A DNA stretch of 64,000 nt from an uncultured Granulosicoccus sp. (GTDB taxonomy: Bacteria > Pseudomonadota > Gammaproteobacteria > Granulosicoccales > Granulosicoccaceae): assembly GCA_937924505.1 (NCBI GenBank), contig CALDSR010000060.1:1-64000 (forward strand). The letters are read 5' to 3'. The notes under the pieces are model-generated. The model saw nothing but the letters and a program-made list of their open reading frames with translations. It searched no databases and was not told the DNA's origin. Each line of letters starts with the position of its first letter. Positions within the stretch are counted from its first letter, which is position 1. Positions 49,574 to 59,582 of this stretch are shown here, one piece after another. Made by a program: the position numbers and the translations under genes.

Positions 49574-50935
49574 ATGAACACACTTGCAGATATCGACAAA
49601 GCCTACTCGCTACATCCGTTTACACATCTGTCGAACCATCAAAAGAATGATCCGTTCATCATAGAGCGCGGTGAAGGTATCTACGTCTGGGATGACAAGG
49701 GAAACAAACTCATCGAAGGCATGGCTGGACTCTGGTGCACATCACTTGGTTTCAGTGAAACAAGGTTAATTGAAGCAGCAAATCGTCAGTTTGCCGAATT
49801 ACCCTTCTCGCATCTGTTCACACACCGCTCGACAAAACCTGCCATCGAACTGTCGAAAAAACTCATCGAACTGGCACCAGGAAATATTGCCAAAGCCTTT
49901 CTGGTCAACTCTGGATCGGAAGCTGTTGATACTGCTATCAAGATGGCCTGGTATTACAACAACGCTCGCGGCAAACCGAAAAAGAAAACCATCATATCGA
50001 GAAAGCGCGCCTATCACGGCGTCACCGTGGCCGCTGGCAGCTTGACCGGCTTGCCTTATGTGCAAGACGGATTCGATCTACCTGCTATTCCGGTCGTTCA
50101 TGTCGATACGCCACATGCTTATCGATACAGCGAACCTGGCGAATCAGAGGAAGCGTTTTCAACAAGATTGGCCGCGAATCTTGAACAAACGATACTCGAA
50201 CAAGGCGCTGACACCATCGCAGCTTTCATCGCCGAACCCGTTATGGGAGCCGGCGGGGTAATGATTCCACCTGAAGGCTACTTCCAGAAGGTACAAGTTA
50301 TTCTGAAGAAACACGACATTCTGTTTATCGCTGACGAAGTCATTTGCGGGTTTGGCAGAACCGGAGAGGTGTTTGGTTGCGATACGTTTGATATCGAACC
50401 GGACATCATGACCGTGGCCAAGCAGTTGTCATCAGCTTATCTACCCATTGGCGCCGTTCTGGTCACGGACAAACTTTATGACGCCTTTGAATCCTATAGC
50501 GACAAACTCGGCATGTTCGGTACAGGCAACACCTATGGGGGGCATCCTGTCGCCGCTGCGGTCGCGCTGGAAACGCTGAAAATCTACGAAAACGACGGCA
50601 TCTACGGCCGGGTCAAGGCATTGTCCCCTCAATTTGCCGAGCGCGTACAAGCCTTACAGAATCACCCACTGGTCGGCAATGCCCGAAGCGTCGGCCTGAT
50701 CGGGGCTATCGAACTGGTCAAAGACAAACACAGCAAGGAACCCTTCCCTGCCGAAAAAAAGATCGCCGTTCAAGTAATGACGGCCGCACGTGAACATGGG
50801 TTGATACTCCGCGCAGTGCCTGGAGATACCGTTGCATTCTGCCCACCACTTATTATTAATGACGAACAGATAGACACCATGTTTGATGCAGTCAGCGAAG
50901 CACTGAACGATGTGTTGAAAAATCAGACTACATAG
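49574..50935 (+). CDS. Class III omega-aminotransferase (SpuC-like)
   Basis: A 453-aa PLP enzyme of the class III aminotransferase family. Motifs are EGMAGLWCTSLGF at the N-terminus, NSGSEAVDTAIKMAW, AYHGVTVAAGSLTG, IADEVICGFGRTG and the PLP lysine Lys283 in TVAKQLSSAYLPIGA. The sequence resembles putrescine- or taurine-pyruvate aminotransferases, which would fit the polyamine genes 16 kb away, but beta-alanine or other amines are also possible. It is convergent with the ABC ATPase gene, 10 nt away. Confidence 0.86.
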   Translation: MNTLADIDKAYSLHPFTHLSNHQKNDPFIIERGEGIYVWDDKGNKLIEGMAGLWCTSLGFSETRLIEAANRQFAELPFSHLFTHRSTKPAIELSKKLIELAPGNIAKAFLVNSGSEAVDTAIKMAWYYNNARGKPKKKTIISRKRAYHGVTVAAGSLTGLPYVQDGFDLPAIPVVHVDTPHAYRYSEPGESEEAFSTRLAANLEQTILEQGADTIAAFIAEPVMGAGGVMIPPEGYFQKVQVILKKHDILFIADEVICGFGRTGEVFGCDTFDIEPDIMTVAKQLSSAYLPIGAVLVTDKLYDAFESYSDKLGMFGTGNTYGGHPVAAAVALETLKIYENDGIYGRVKALSPQFAERVQALQNHPLVGNARSVGLIGAIELVKDKHSKEPFPAEKKIAVQVMTAAREHGLILRAVPGDTVAFCPPLIINDEQIDTMFDAVSEALNDVLKNQTT

Positions 50936-50945
50936 CAAACCAAAT

Positions 50946-52058
50946 TCAAGCTGCGTACTCCTTGCCTGTCATCGTATTTCGATGATAGGCAAGGCCGTCA
51001 CCACCGAACAGGTAGCACTTGGTCGAAGCAACCTCGAGATCGACCTTGTCGCCAGGTTTGGCCAAATCCATACCTGAACGTTGTACGACAAAATTTTCAA
51101 GTCCGCTACAACGACCATAAAGGTAAGTTGAACCACCGAGTCGTTCGGTTACGTCAACTTCAAGCGGTAGACTGAAATCACCCTCATCAGCTGCCAGGTC
51201 TTCAGGTCGCACGCCAAGTGTCGCCTTGCTTCCGGCCATGGCTCGGGAGGCATCTACATTGATCGTAGCCTCACCACCATCAGGCAAGCTGACGACCGCA
51301 GAATCAGTAGACCCTGAGACCAAGGTAACGTTGATGAAATTCATACGCGGCGAACCAATAAATCCTGCGACAAACAAATTATCGGGGTGATGATAAAGCT
51401 CCAGGGGTGATCCCATCTGTTCAATATGGCCATCACGCAGAACGACAATCTTGTCGGCCATTGTCATCGCTTCGACCTGATCGTGGGTGACGTAAATCAT
51501 CGTCGCATTCAGCTGGTTGTGCAAACGGGCAATCTGCAAACGCATCTCGACACGAAGTTCAGCGTCCAGGTTCGACAAGGGCTCATCAAAAAGAAAAACA
51601 TCAGGATTACGCACAATGGCACGACCGATCGCGACGCGCTGACGCTGGCCACCTGACAGGTTTTTCGGTTTACGCGCCAACAACTGATCCAGTTGCAGAG
51701 TCTTTGCAGCCTCAGCGACCTTGGCTTTGACTTCGTCTTTCGGTACACCACCCATGCGCAAACCGAAACCCATATTTTCTTCAACAGTCATATGCGGGTA
51801 CAAGGCATAGGATTGAAACACCATGGCGATACCACGATCTACTGCCTCAACCTGTGTAACATCACGACCGCCGATGTGCACGCTGCCCTCGGAGATATCT
51901 TCAAGGCCGGCCACCATGCGGAGCAATGTTGATTTACCACAACCCGATGGGCCGACAAATACGATGAATTCACCACTCGGTAGAGTCATATCAACCCCAT
52001 GGATGACTTCGACATCACCGTATCGTTTGTAGGCTTTGCGCAGTTCAACTTCGGCCAT
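50946..52058 (-). CDS. Sugar ABC transporter ATP-binding protein (UgpC/MalK type)
   Basis: A 370-aa ATPase. Walker A GPSGCGKST, VFQSYALYPHMTV, signature LSGGQRQRVAIGRAI, Walker B VFLFDEPLSNLDA and H-loop VTHDQVEAM are present, followed by a C-terminal TOBE/MalK regulatory domain with GVRPEDL. It lies 55 nt downstream of the IclR regulator on the same strand. The plus-strand binding protein and permeases at 59.6-62.7 kb lack an ATPase gene, so this one most likely energises that galactoside importer. Confidence 0.93.
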   Translation of the reverse strand: MAEVELRKAYKRYGDVEVIHGVDMTLPSGEFIVFVGPSGCGKSTLLRMVAGLEDISEGSVHIGGRDVTQVEAVDRGIAMVFQSYALYPHMTVEENMGFGLRMGGVPKDEVKAKVAEAAKTLQLDQLLARKPKNLSGGQRQRVAIGRAIVRNPDVFLFDEPLSNLDAELRVEMRLQIARLHNQLNATMIYVTHDQVEAMTMADKIVVLRDGHIEQMGSPLELYHHPDNLFVAGFIGSPRMNFINVTLVSGSTDSAVVSLPDGGEATINVDASRAMAGSKATLGVRPEDLAADEGDFSLPLEVDVTERLGGSTYLYGRCSGLENFVVQRSGMDLAKPGDKVDLEVASTKCYLFGGDGLAYHRNTMTGKEYAA

Positions 52059-52113
52059 TTGCCAACTCCCCGGAATCGTATGTAGTTTTAAGAACGTTTA
52101 GCCATTATTAATA

Positions 52114-52941
52114 CTAATGGGCAGCGTCCATGCTAGGTCCAGTGCGCGGTGCCAATCGACGCGACACTTCAGCGGCAGAGGACATCAGGGAATCACGCCA
52201 GGCGTCAAGATCTTCCTGGTCCGTGCGGAAAGTTGGCGCAGTAATACTGATACCTGCGATCGCCTGACCGGAAGCGTCAACAACCGGCGCCGCAATACAA
52301 CGCGTACCGAGAAAATACTCCTCTGCATCAATCGCGTAACCGCGCTTGCTTGTTGCGTTAAGCTCGAGCTCTAACGATGGCTGAGCGGTGATGGTGTTAG
52401 GGGTCAGTCGAGCAAATGAAATGCGACCAATGATATCGCGTTGTCGCGCATCATCGCACCAGGCCAAAAGCACCTTACCGATGCCTGTGCAATACACCGG
52501 CGCGCGGCTGCCAACACTGATTGAATGACGAACACTTCGCGTGCTCTCGACGTGATCAATGACAACAACATGGGTGTCTGCCAGAACGGCAAGCTGCACG
52601 GTTTCCCCACTCAAGGCATTCAGTGCGATGAGCTGGTCCCGCGCCAATATGCGTATGTCTGATCGAGTCCAGATTCGGTTCGCAAGTTCCAGAATGCGGT
52701 AACCTGCCGACCAGGTCATCAGTCGTTCATCAAATTGCACCAGCCGTTGCTCATGTAATTCATTCAGCAAACGGTGCAGAGACGCCTTCGGCAAGCCACT
52801 TTTTTCTTCAAGCTCAGCGAAGCGACACGGGCCTTCGGCAACGATCAAGTCCAGCAAGTGAATAGCCCTGGCTATGCCGCCGCTCTGGCGGCGCGGCGCA
52901 GGTTTGGAGCTATCAGACATGCCTTTGTTGGTGCTAGTCAT
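52114..52941 (-). CDS. IclR-family transcriptional regulator of the galactoside locus
   Basis: A 275-aa regulator. The N-terminal winged helix-turn-helix (about 22-80) shows ARAIHLLDLIVAEG and LPKASLHRLLNEL. The C-terminal effector domain (about 95-265) includes SVGSRAPVYCTGIGKVLLAW and GTRCIAAPVVDASGQAIAGISI. The ATG at 52941 is chosen; the first in-frame ATG (52995) lies in a palindromic operator and another at 52920 is possible. Effector unknown but probably a galactoside or galactose derivative. Divergent from the alpha-galactosidase gene. Confidence 0.9.
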   Translation of the reverse strand: MTSTNKGMSDSSKPAPRRQSGGIARAIHLLDLIVAEGPCRFAELEEKSGLPKASLHRLLNELHEQRLVQFDERLMTWSAGYRILELANRIWTRSDIRILARDQLIALNALSGETVQLAVLADTHVVVIDHVESTRSVRHSISVGSRAPVYCTGIGKVLLAWCDDARQRDIIGRISFARLTPNTITAQPSLELELNATSKRGYAIDAEEYFLGTRCIAAPVVDASGQAIAGISITAPTFRTDQEDLDAWRDSLMSSAAEVSRRLAPRTGPSMDAAH

Positions 52942-52979
52942 ACTTTTCTGGCCGTTTGCGACGCTTGCACATGGACTTT

Positions 52980-52994
52980 TGGAACATTGTTCCA
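52980..52994. promoter_or_regulatory. 15-bp palindromic operator, likely IclR-family binding site
   Basis: TGGAACATTGTTCCA is a perfect inverted repeat (7-bp arms around one T). It lies 38 bp upstream of the IclR start codon and 48 bp upstream of the alpha-galactosidase start codon. Size and symmetry, with GGAA/TTCC half-sites, resemble sites bound by IclR-family dimers. I did not find a second exact copy in the gaps before the binding-protein or permease genes. Confidence 0.65.
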
Positions 52995-53042
52995 TTATTA
53001 TTCCAACTTTGCAATTTTCGATTTCCTGAGCTCATCCTGACG

Positions 53043-55187
53043 ATGTCCAGCCAAGCCGCGCTCTGGCGCCTAGATGGTCTGTCCACGACTTTGCTGGTCG
53101 TCGAGGATCATGATGTACCCCGCTTGTACTGGTGCGGCGATCGACTCGATGCCAATGTCTCTATCGACGAGCTCCTGTCTCATGATGACACGACGCTGGC
53201 TTATGCCGGCCTCGATACCATCGTCCCCTTGTCCTTGTTTCCGCAAGCATCCACTGGCTATACCGGTTCACCGGCACTGAATGGACATCGCAATGGCGCA
53301 CGCTTCGCCCACCGTTTTGTCACAAAAAAAGTCAGCCTTAATTCCGATGTACTGCGCGTAGAACTGGTTGACGAGCAATCATGTCTGGCTGTGACCATAA
53401 TACTGACCATCGATGGCAAGAGCGATGTTGCAGAGCTATCGACGGTACTCACCAACACGGGAAAAACGCCCTACACCGTCGACTGGTTAGCCGCAGCAAC
53501 CATTCCGTTGCCATCAAGCTATCGCGAATGCCTGTCACAACATGGTCGTTGGGGCCTGGAGAATCAGACTCACCGCCGACACATTGCCCCCGGACGTATT
53601 GACATCTCCAATTTGCACGGTCGTACCAGTCATGAGCATGCCCCGAGTCTTGTTTGTGGGTCGCACGGATTTGCCGAGGATCAGGGTGACGTATTGTTTG
53701 CCCACTTAGCATGGAGCGGCAACTTCAGCCTACGAGTTGAACGGCTCAGCGATGGCAACATTTCATTGCAAGCCGGTGTCTTGCAATTGCCTGGTGAGCG
53801 GATACTGGCACCGAATGAATCAGTCATAACACCATCGGTGATGTTTACTCGAACCCAGGGCATGAATACGTGTACTCAGCGATTTCATCGCTATGTTCGC
53901 CATCGTATATTACCGTCATGGACACGTTCGCCGCGTCCGATTCATGCCAATAGTTGGGAAGCCTTGTATTTTGATCACGATCACGCGGCCCTGGCATCTT
54001 TGATCGATGCAGCCGCCCACGTCGGTGCTGAGCGTTTCGTCCTTGATGATGGGTGGTTTCGACATCGGCGCAGTGACAACGCCGGACTCGGCGACTGGTA
54101 CGTTGATGAATCCATTTACCCGGAAGGATTACAGCCAATTGTTGATCGTGTGCGACGTCACGGCATGCAGTTTGGTCTGTGGTTTGAACCAGAGATGGTG
54201 AATCCTGACAGTGATTTGTATCGCGCGCATCCCGACTGGACACTGCATGTTGACGGCATAGACACCCCGCTTGCCCGCAACCAGTTGGCGCTGGATATCT
54301 CTCGAGATGACGTTGCAGATTATCTGTTCGAACGTATCACCGAACTTGTGAAAACCTACGCCATCGATTACATCAAATGGGATCAGAATCGTGACCTGGT
54401 CCTGCCAGGTGACGGTAGCTTTGCCAAAGCCTCGGCACAACCTGGCGCCTTGTATCGATTGCTCATGCGCATACATGAGGCCTGCCCCGCACTTGAAATT
54501 GAAACCTGTGCCAGCGGCGGTGCTCGCGCCGACCTCGCTGTACTCAAGTACACAGGCCGCGTCTGGACATCAGACAACATTGACCCGATCGAACGTACTC
54601 GCATTCAACAAGGTTTTCTGCGTTTCATGCCACCGGAAATCATGGGCGCGCATGTGGGTCACAAAACAGCTCATCTAACTGGCCGGGACACAAGCCTGCA
54701 CACACGTGCCATTGTTGCCTTGCAAGGGCAGTTCGGTTTCGAAATCGATGCACGCAAACTCGACCCGAGCGATGTTACAACGCTTACGCACTATACCGAG
54801 CTGTATAAAACCCACCGCACTTGGCTGGCCGAGGCTTGTTATTGGCAACTACCAACCTACTCTGACGCGCTGTTAAGCTCAGGCAACGTCAGCATGGACA
54901 AGGACACGGCCTTGTTCAGCGTCATCGCCATTGGCAACGTCAGAGCCACCAGAGCCGGGCATTTACCGCTGCGCGGTCTTGATCCCGATAAACGCTACAC
55001 GCTAAGCCTCGCAAGCAGCAACACCGCTGATCTCGCACCGTTCAATAAAGCGATGCCGACATGGTGCAAACACGCGGTATTCACCACCGGTGATCTATTG
55101 ATGAAATTCGGCGTTCCGCTGCCTGTCATGCCACCACAATCAGCCGTACTGATCTGTTGTCAAGCAAGCGGAGAAGCTGATGCTTGA
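53043..55187 (+). CDS. Alpha-galactosidase, GH36
   Basis: A 714-aa cytoplasmic (no signal peptide) retaining alpha-galactosidase of the RafA type. An N-terminal beta-sandwich leads to the catalytic barrel with RFVLDDGWF, GLWFEPEMV, the nucleophile Asp447 in IKWDQNR and the acid/base Asp511 in TSDNIDPIERTRIQ. A C-terminal beta domain follows. The ATG at 53043 gives the usual family length (about 710 aa); the upstream ATG at 52956 would translate through the operator. It should release galactose from raffinose- or melibiose-like oligosaccharides. It overlaps galK by 8 nt. Confidence 0.94.
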   Translation: MSSQAALWRLDGLSTTLLVVEDHDVPRLYWCGDRLDANVSIDELLSHDDTTLAYAGLDTIVPLSLFPQASTGYTGSPALNGHRNGARFAHRFVTKKVSLNSDVLRVELVDEQSCLAVTIILTIDGKSDVAELSTVLTNTGKTPYTVDWLAAATIPLPSSYRECLSQHGRWGLENQTHRRHIAPGRIDISNLHGRTSHEHAPSLVCGSHGFAEDQGDVLFAHLAWSGNFSLRVERLSDGNISLQAGVLQLPGERILAPNESVITPSVMFTRTQGMNTCTQRFHRYVRHRILPSWTRSPRPIHANSWEALYFDHDHAALASLIDAAAHVGAERFVLDDGWFRHRRSDNAGLGDWYVDESIYPEGLQPIVDRVRRHGMQFGLWFEPEMVNPDSDLYRAHPDWTLHVDGIDTPLARNQLALDISRDDVADYLFERITELVKTYAIDYIKWDQNRDLVLPGDGSFAKASAQPGALYRLLMRIHEACPALEIETCASGGARADLAVLKYTGRVWTSDNIDPIERTRIQQGFLRFMPPEIMGAHVGHKTAHLTGRDTSLHTRAIVALQGQFGFEIDARKLDPSDVTTLTHYTELYKTHRTWLAEACYWQLPTYSDALLSSGNVSMDKDTALFSVIAIGNVRATRAGHLPLRGLDPDKRYTLSLASSNTADLAPFNKAMPTWCKHAVFTTGDLLMKFGVPLPVMPPQSAVLICCQASGEADA

Positions 55188-56364
55188 ACTCACGCAAAAC
55201 ACAACCAAGCTGATTGAACGATTTATCCAGAAATTTGGTGGCAGCGCTGACGATGTGCAACTTTTTTTTGCGCCAGGACGTGTCAATCTGATCGGTGAAC
55301 ACACCGACTATACCGGCGGGCTGGTCTTTCCCTGTGGAATTGATCGAGGCAGCTTGCTGTTAATTCGACGCACTCATAACAATACCTATCGTTTCGCATC
55401 GACCAACTTCGACCTGATGGCCGAGTTACCACATACAGAGATCAATCAGACCTATGGTGACAACTGGATCAATTATCCGCTTGGTGTACTCGATCAGTTT
55501 GTTAAACGAAACATTGAGCTCGACGGTATCGATTGCCTGTACTCCGGAAATGTTCCTAATGGCGCGGGCCTGAGCTCCTCGGCATCGATCGAAGTTGTCA
55601 CGGCCTTCGCAATCAATCAGCTTTTCGGTGCATCGTTTTCATTGCTCGATCTCATCAAGATGTCACAGGCAGCAGAAAACGATTTTGTCGGCATGCAATG
55701 CGGGATTATGGATCAGTTTGCAGTCGCGATGGCCAAAGAGAACCACGCCATCAAACTCGACTGCGCAAGCCTTGAGTACCGACAAGTCCCCTTGCATCTC
55801 GGCGAGTACGCATTGGTACTCGCCAATACCAACCAACGTCGCGAGTTGAATGAATCAGCTTACAACGATCGCGTCGCAGAATGCGCACGAGCGCTTGAGC
55901 TGCTGAAGGCAGTGATACCGATCAATACCCTTGGCGAATTGAAAACAGATGTGCTTCAGCAACATGAGGCGCTTTTTGTCGAAGATCGCATCGCCTATCA
56001 GCGAGCACAACATATTAGCGACGAAAATGAACGAGTGAGAAACGCCGTACCGCTCCTTGAAGCAAATAACCTTGAAGCGTTTGGCAATCTCATGAACGAT
56101 TCACACGACTCTTTGCGTGACCTCTTTGCCGTCTCAAGCGAACCGCTCGATCATCTGGTTGATCTCGCGCGCGCGCAACCTGATGTTATCGGTTCCCGGC
56201 TAACCGGCGCCGGCTTCGGCGGCTGTACGATCAATCTATTGCCAAGCGATGCCATCACGGAATTTGAGAAAACAGTTGCCAGCGGCTACAAACAAGCCAC
56301 CGGACTGACTGCCGACTTCTATACGATATACCCCGGCGGTGGGGTTTGCGAGGTGTCCAGATGA
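55180..56364 (+). CDS. galK: Galactokinase
   Basis: A 394-aa GHMP kinase that phosphorylates galactose at C1. The galactokinase signature GRVNLIGEHTDYTGG (residues 33-47) and the ATP loop PNGAGLSSSAS (126-136) are intact. The catalytic Asp is Asp178 in CGIMDQF, and GSRLTGAGFGGCTINL is the third GHMP motif. Start and stop overlap the neighbouring genes (8 nt and 4 nt), so expression is tightly coupled. Confidence 0.97.
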   Translation: MLELTQNTTKLIERFIQKFGGSADDVQLFFAPGRVNLIGEHTDYTGGLVFPCGIDRGSLLLIRRTHNNTYRFASTNFDLMAELPHTEINQTYGDNWINYPLGVLDQFVKRNIELDGIDCLYSGNVPNGAGLSSSASIEVVTAFAINQLFGASFSLLDLIKMSQAAENDFVGMQCGIMDQFAVAMAKENHAIKLDCASLEYRQVPLHLGEYALVLANTNQRRELNESAYNDRVAECARALELLKAVIPINTLGELKTDVLQQHEALFVEDRIAYQRAQHISDENERVRNAVPLLEANNLEAFGNLMNDSHDSLRDLFAVSSEPLDHLVDLARAQPDVIGSRLTGAGFGGCTINLLPSDAITEFEKTVASGYKQATGLTADFYTIYPGGGVCEVSR

Positions 56365-57407
56365 GCGGCAACTGGCAACGACGCTGGCACCCACTGCTGA
56401 GTCAATGGGTATTGATCGCAGCTACATCCGCAAAACGTCCATGGTCTGGCGCCACGACCACCGCTAATCGAGAAACTGGACTTGCGCATGACCCAGATTG
56501 CTATCTCTGTCCACGAGTGACTCGCGCGAATGGCCAAATAAACCCTGATTACACAGAACCATTTGCTTTCGACAATGACTTTCCGTCTCTGTCTTTTAAT
56601 GCGGACAAGGAAAACGTACCCGGCATCGACGGTTCATCGCCATTAACAATGACGGCACCGGCGCATGGCAAATGCCGCGTGTTGTGCTGGTCACCCAGAC
56701 ATGATGAAACGCTTGCAAGCATCTCGACCGAATCCATGCAACAGGTGGTCAGGCTTTGGCAAACCGAATACAAAAACCTGGCCGCAGACCCAAGTATCAA
56801 GGATGTACTGATCTTCGAAAACAAGGGTAAGGAAATCGGCGTGTCCAATCTGCATCCTCATGGACAGATCTATGCCATGTCATTCATCAGTGATAAGGCA
56901 GCCCGAATGCGCGCGGCGCAAACAGGCTATGCACAGAGCCATGCCGGTGAATCCCTGTTACAGGCGATACTTGCGAATGCTCACACGACAACAGAGCTAC
57001 TCGTAGACAAAGGCCAGTACTTCTCGATTATCGTTCCATTTGCTGCACGCTTTGCCTACGAGACGTGGATTATTCCTCATCGCACGTTTGCATCTGTCGC
57101 CGACATGACAGAAGCGGAGACAAAGGAACTCGCTGCGCTCTACCAGACCCAGGTGCGACGCTATGATTTATTGTTCGAACGCTCAGCTCCCAATATCACC
57201 TTGTTACACAATGCTCCCTGTGATGAAGACATACAAAACGAGCACTGGTGTTTCCATCTGGCATTTCAACCGCCCTTGCGCGATGCCAACACATTGAAAT
57301 ACCTCGGTGGGTTCGAATCCGGCTCGAACAATATCGTCAACCCGGTGCAACCCGAACATGCCGCCAGAGTACTCCGTGATATCAAACCGCAGGCGACCAA
57401 GGCATGA
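56361..57407 (+). CDS. galT: Galactose-1-phosphate uridylyltransferase
   Basis: A 348-aa Leloir enzyme exchanging UMP between UDP-glucose and galactose-1-phosphate. The active-site motif is HPHGQ (residues 165-169) with the nucleophile His167. Zinc ligands are suggested by Cys47/Cys50 (CYLC) and a downstream His. The ATG at 56361 overlaps the galK stop as ATGA, and its own stop overlaps the next start the same way. galE and galM are not in the window. Confidence 0.96.
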   Translation: MSGNWQRRWHPLLSQWVLIAATSAKRPWSGATTTANRETGLAHDPDCYLCPRVTRANGQINPDYTEPFAFDNDFPSLSFNADKENVPGIDGSSPLTMTAPAHGKCRVLCWSPRHDETLASISTESMQQVVRLWQTEYKNLAADPSIKDVLIFENKGKEIGVSNLHPHGQIYAMSFISDKAARMRAAQTGYAQSHAGESLLQAILANAHTTTELLVDKGQYFSIIVPFAARFAYETWIIPHRTFASVADMTEAETKELAALYQTQVRRYDLLFERSAPNITLLHNAPCDEDIQNEHWCFHLAFQPPLRDANTLKYLGGFESGSNNIVNPVQPEHAARVLRDIKPQATKA

Positions 57408-59383
57408 AAATAGGTGTCTGCTATTACCCCGAACATTGGCCTGAAAAACGTTGGGCCAGTGATGCTGAGCATATGCGCAAGCTCGGCATCTCTGTTGTCA
57501 GAATTGCCGAGTTTGCCTGGAGTCGTCTGGAAAGCGCTGAGGGTGAGTACTCATTCGAATGGTTACATCGCGCCATCAACACGCTGCATGAAGCAGGCCT
57601 GCAAATAGTCATGTGCACGCCAACAGCAACACCACCACGCTGGTTACTCAAACGCCACCCTGACATATTGGCCGTCGACGAACGAGGACAAAAGCGAGCG
57701 TTCGGCTCGCGACGCCACTACTGCTTTTCATCGGCAGAGTATCGCGCCGAGTGCAAGAAAATAGTTACCGCCCTCGCGCAGGAATTTGGTGAACACCCAG
57801 GCGTCATCGCATGGCAGACAGACAATGAATACGGTTGCCATAGCACAATCATCAGCTACTCCGACCAGGCCATCCGGGCATTTCAACGATGGTGTAAAGA
57901 CCGCTATACAACGGTTGCGACATTAAACAAAGCCTGGGGCAATGTGTTCTGGAGTATGGAATATGACAGCTTCGAGGACATCGGCACACCGGCCGCAACA
58001 GTCACCGAAAGTAACCCTGCACATCAGTTGGCCTGGTGGCGCTTTTCATCGGATCAAGTAAGGAGTTTTAATCATCTGCAAGTCGACATCCTGAAACGTT
58101 TGTCACCCGGGCGAGATGTATTGCATAACTTCATGGGTAATTTTGTCGAGTTCGACCATCACGATGTTGCGCAAGATCTCGATATCGCCACCTGGGACAA
58201 CTACCCGCTGGGCTTTCTGACTCGCGATCATGGTGACCTCGATGATCGAGCACGCTACCTGCGTACGGGGCATCCTGACAGCTCTGCCTTTCACCATGAT
58301 TTGTATCGCGGCATGTGCAACGGTCGATGGTGGGTCATGGAACAACAACCAGGGCCTGTCAACTGGGCACCTTACAATCCCGCTCCTCTGCCCGGAATGG
58401 TGAGGTTATGGGGCTGGGAAGCATTTGCTCATGGTGCAGAGGTCATGAGCTATTTCCGCTGGCGACAAGCGCCTTTCGCACAAGAGCAACTGCACACAGG
58501 GCTGTTGCGAGCTAACGGCGATGAGGATGTCGCGGCACAAGAAGTGGCACAACTGCATCGTGAATTAAATGGGCTGTTAACGGAAGACTACGATGCGACG
58601 CGCAAAGTAACAGCACCTGCTGCCATGATCTTTGATTATGCAAGTATCGCTGCCTTGGACATTCAAGGACCAGGTGGTAAGGCCTTTGACGCTTTGCAAT
58701 TTGCACAAGCGGTCTATAGTGCCTGTCGAACCTGGGGCCTTGATATCGACATCGTTAGCAAGACAGCAGACCTTGCAGCTTATCGCGTCATCATCGTGTG
58801 TTGTCATGCCATCGATGATGAATCCTTAGCCGGACGCCTTGCGGAATCTGATGCGACAGTCGTACTGATGCCTGGCACTGCCTGCAAGACTCCTGAGTTC
58901 AGCCTGCCCGAAACGAGCCCTCCGGCAAGCTACCATTCACTGATTGATCTCGACATCGTCGTCAGTGAATCACTCCCGCCGGATGCCCATGAAATCGCGC
59001 AGGGTGAGTCAGGTGATGTTGCTTGCCAGTTCTGGCGCGAGAAAGTATCGACCAGTATCGCTCCACGTGCCAGGTTCAAAGACGGCTGGGGATTCCACTA
59101 TGTGAACAAGAAGACACATTACATCAACGCCGTACCACTGCAGGAAGATCTGGTCAGCTTACTCGGGTCGATTTTTATGTCAGCGGGTCTGGCCATCAGC
59201 AAGCTGCCCGAAGGCCTCAGGATACGGTCTAACGGACACTACGCGCTGGCGTTCAACTTCGGCCCACATTCCATCGATCTTGATCAAGCCATGACAATGC
59301 ATGGCTTCACAAGCCACACACCCCTGATGCTCGGAAAACGGGTACTGGAACCTGCAGAACTCGCTGTCTGGGTGGCGACATGA
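57404..59383 (+). CDS. Beta-galactosidase, GH42
   Basis: A 659-aa cytoplasmic beta-galactosidase. It starts MKIGVCYYPEHWPEKRW, typical of GH42. The acid/base is Glu142 in WQTDNEYGC and the nucleophile is Glu313 in VMEQQPGPVNW. A trimerisation domain (about 390-590) and a small C-terminal beta domain follow. No signal peptide is seen, so the substrate is imported first, presumably through the ABC system encoded downstream. The start overlaps the galT stop by 4 nt. Confidence 0.95.
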   Translation: MKIGVCYYPEHWPEKRWASDAEHMRKLGISVVRIAEFAWSRLESAEGEYSFEWLHRAINTLHEAGLQIVMCTPTATPPRWLLKRHPDILAVDERGQKRAFGSRRHYCFSSAEYRAECKKIVTALAQEFGEHPGVIAWQTDNEYGCHSTIISYSDQAIRAFQRWCKDRYTTVATLNKAWGNVFWSMEYDSFEDIGTPAATVTESNPAHQLAWWRFSSDQVRSFNHLQVDILKRLSPGRDVLHNFMGNFVEFDHHDVAQDLDIATWDNYPLGFLTRDHGDLDDRARYLRTGHPDSSAFHHDLYRGMCNGRWWVMEQQPGPVNWAPYNPAPLPGMVRLWGWEAFAHGAEVMSYFRWRQAPFAQEQLHTGLLRANGDEDVAAQEVAQLHRELNGLLTEDYDATRKVTAPAAMIFDYASIAALDIQGPGGKAFDALQFAQAVYSACRTWGLDIDIVSKTADLAAYRVIIVCCHAIDDESLAGRLAESDATVVLMPGTACKTPEFSLPETSPPASYHSLIDLDIVVSESLPPDAHEIAQGESGDVACQFWREKVSTSIAPRARFKDGWGFHYVNKKTHYINAVPLQEDLVSLLGSIFMSAGLAISKLPEGLRIRSNGHYALAFNFGPHSIDLDQAMTMHGFTSHTPLMLGKRVLEPAELAVWVAT

Positions 59384-59419
59384 GGTGCCACAGTGGTATG
59401 GTGGAAAAAGAGTTGTGCC

Positions 59420-59455
59420 CACGTGTGAAAAAGCCGAAGCGCTCTGACACACGTG
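59420..59455. promoter_or_regulatory. Paired CACGTG inverted repeat upstream of the binding-protein gene
   Basis: CACGTGTG (59420-59427) and CACACGTG (59448-59455) are perfect reverse complements 20 nt apart, and each contains the 6-bp palindrome CACGTG. They lie in the 199-nt gap between the GH42 gene and the sugar-binding protein gene, where an internal promoter could sit. An operator pair or an mRNA hairpin are both possible. Confidence 0.3.
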
Positions 59456-59582
59456 TTGATTCCGGCAAGAACCTTCTACCGGAGCAAGGGCTGACAGGCC
59501 CCTCAACGCCTGTATCGACATCAGCCCTTTGCTGGTGTCATTCGCAAATCAATTCCTTTCCAGGAGAGAAGAGAGAGAAAGT

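Noticed and set aside
52942..52995. Upstream ATG (52995) as the start of the IclR regulator
   Set aside because: It lies within the 15-bp palindrome and would add residues not typical of the family; the ATG at 52941 is more reasonable.
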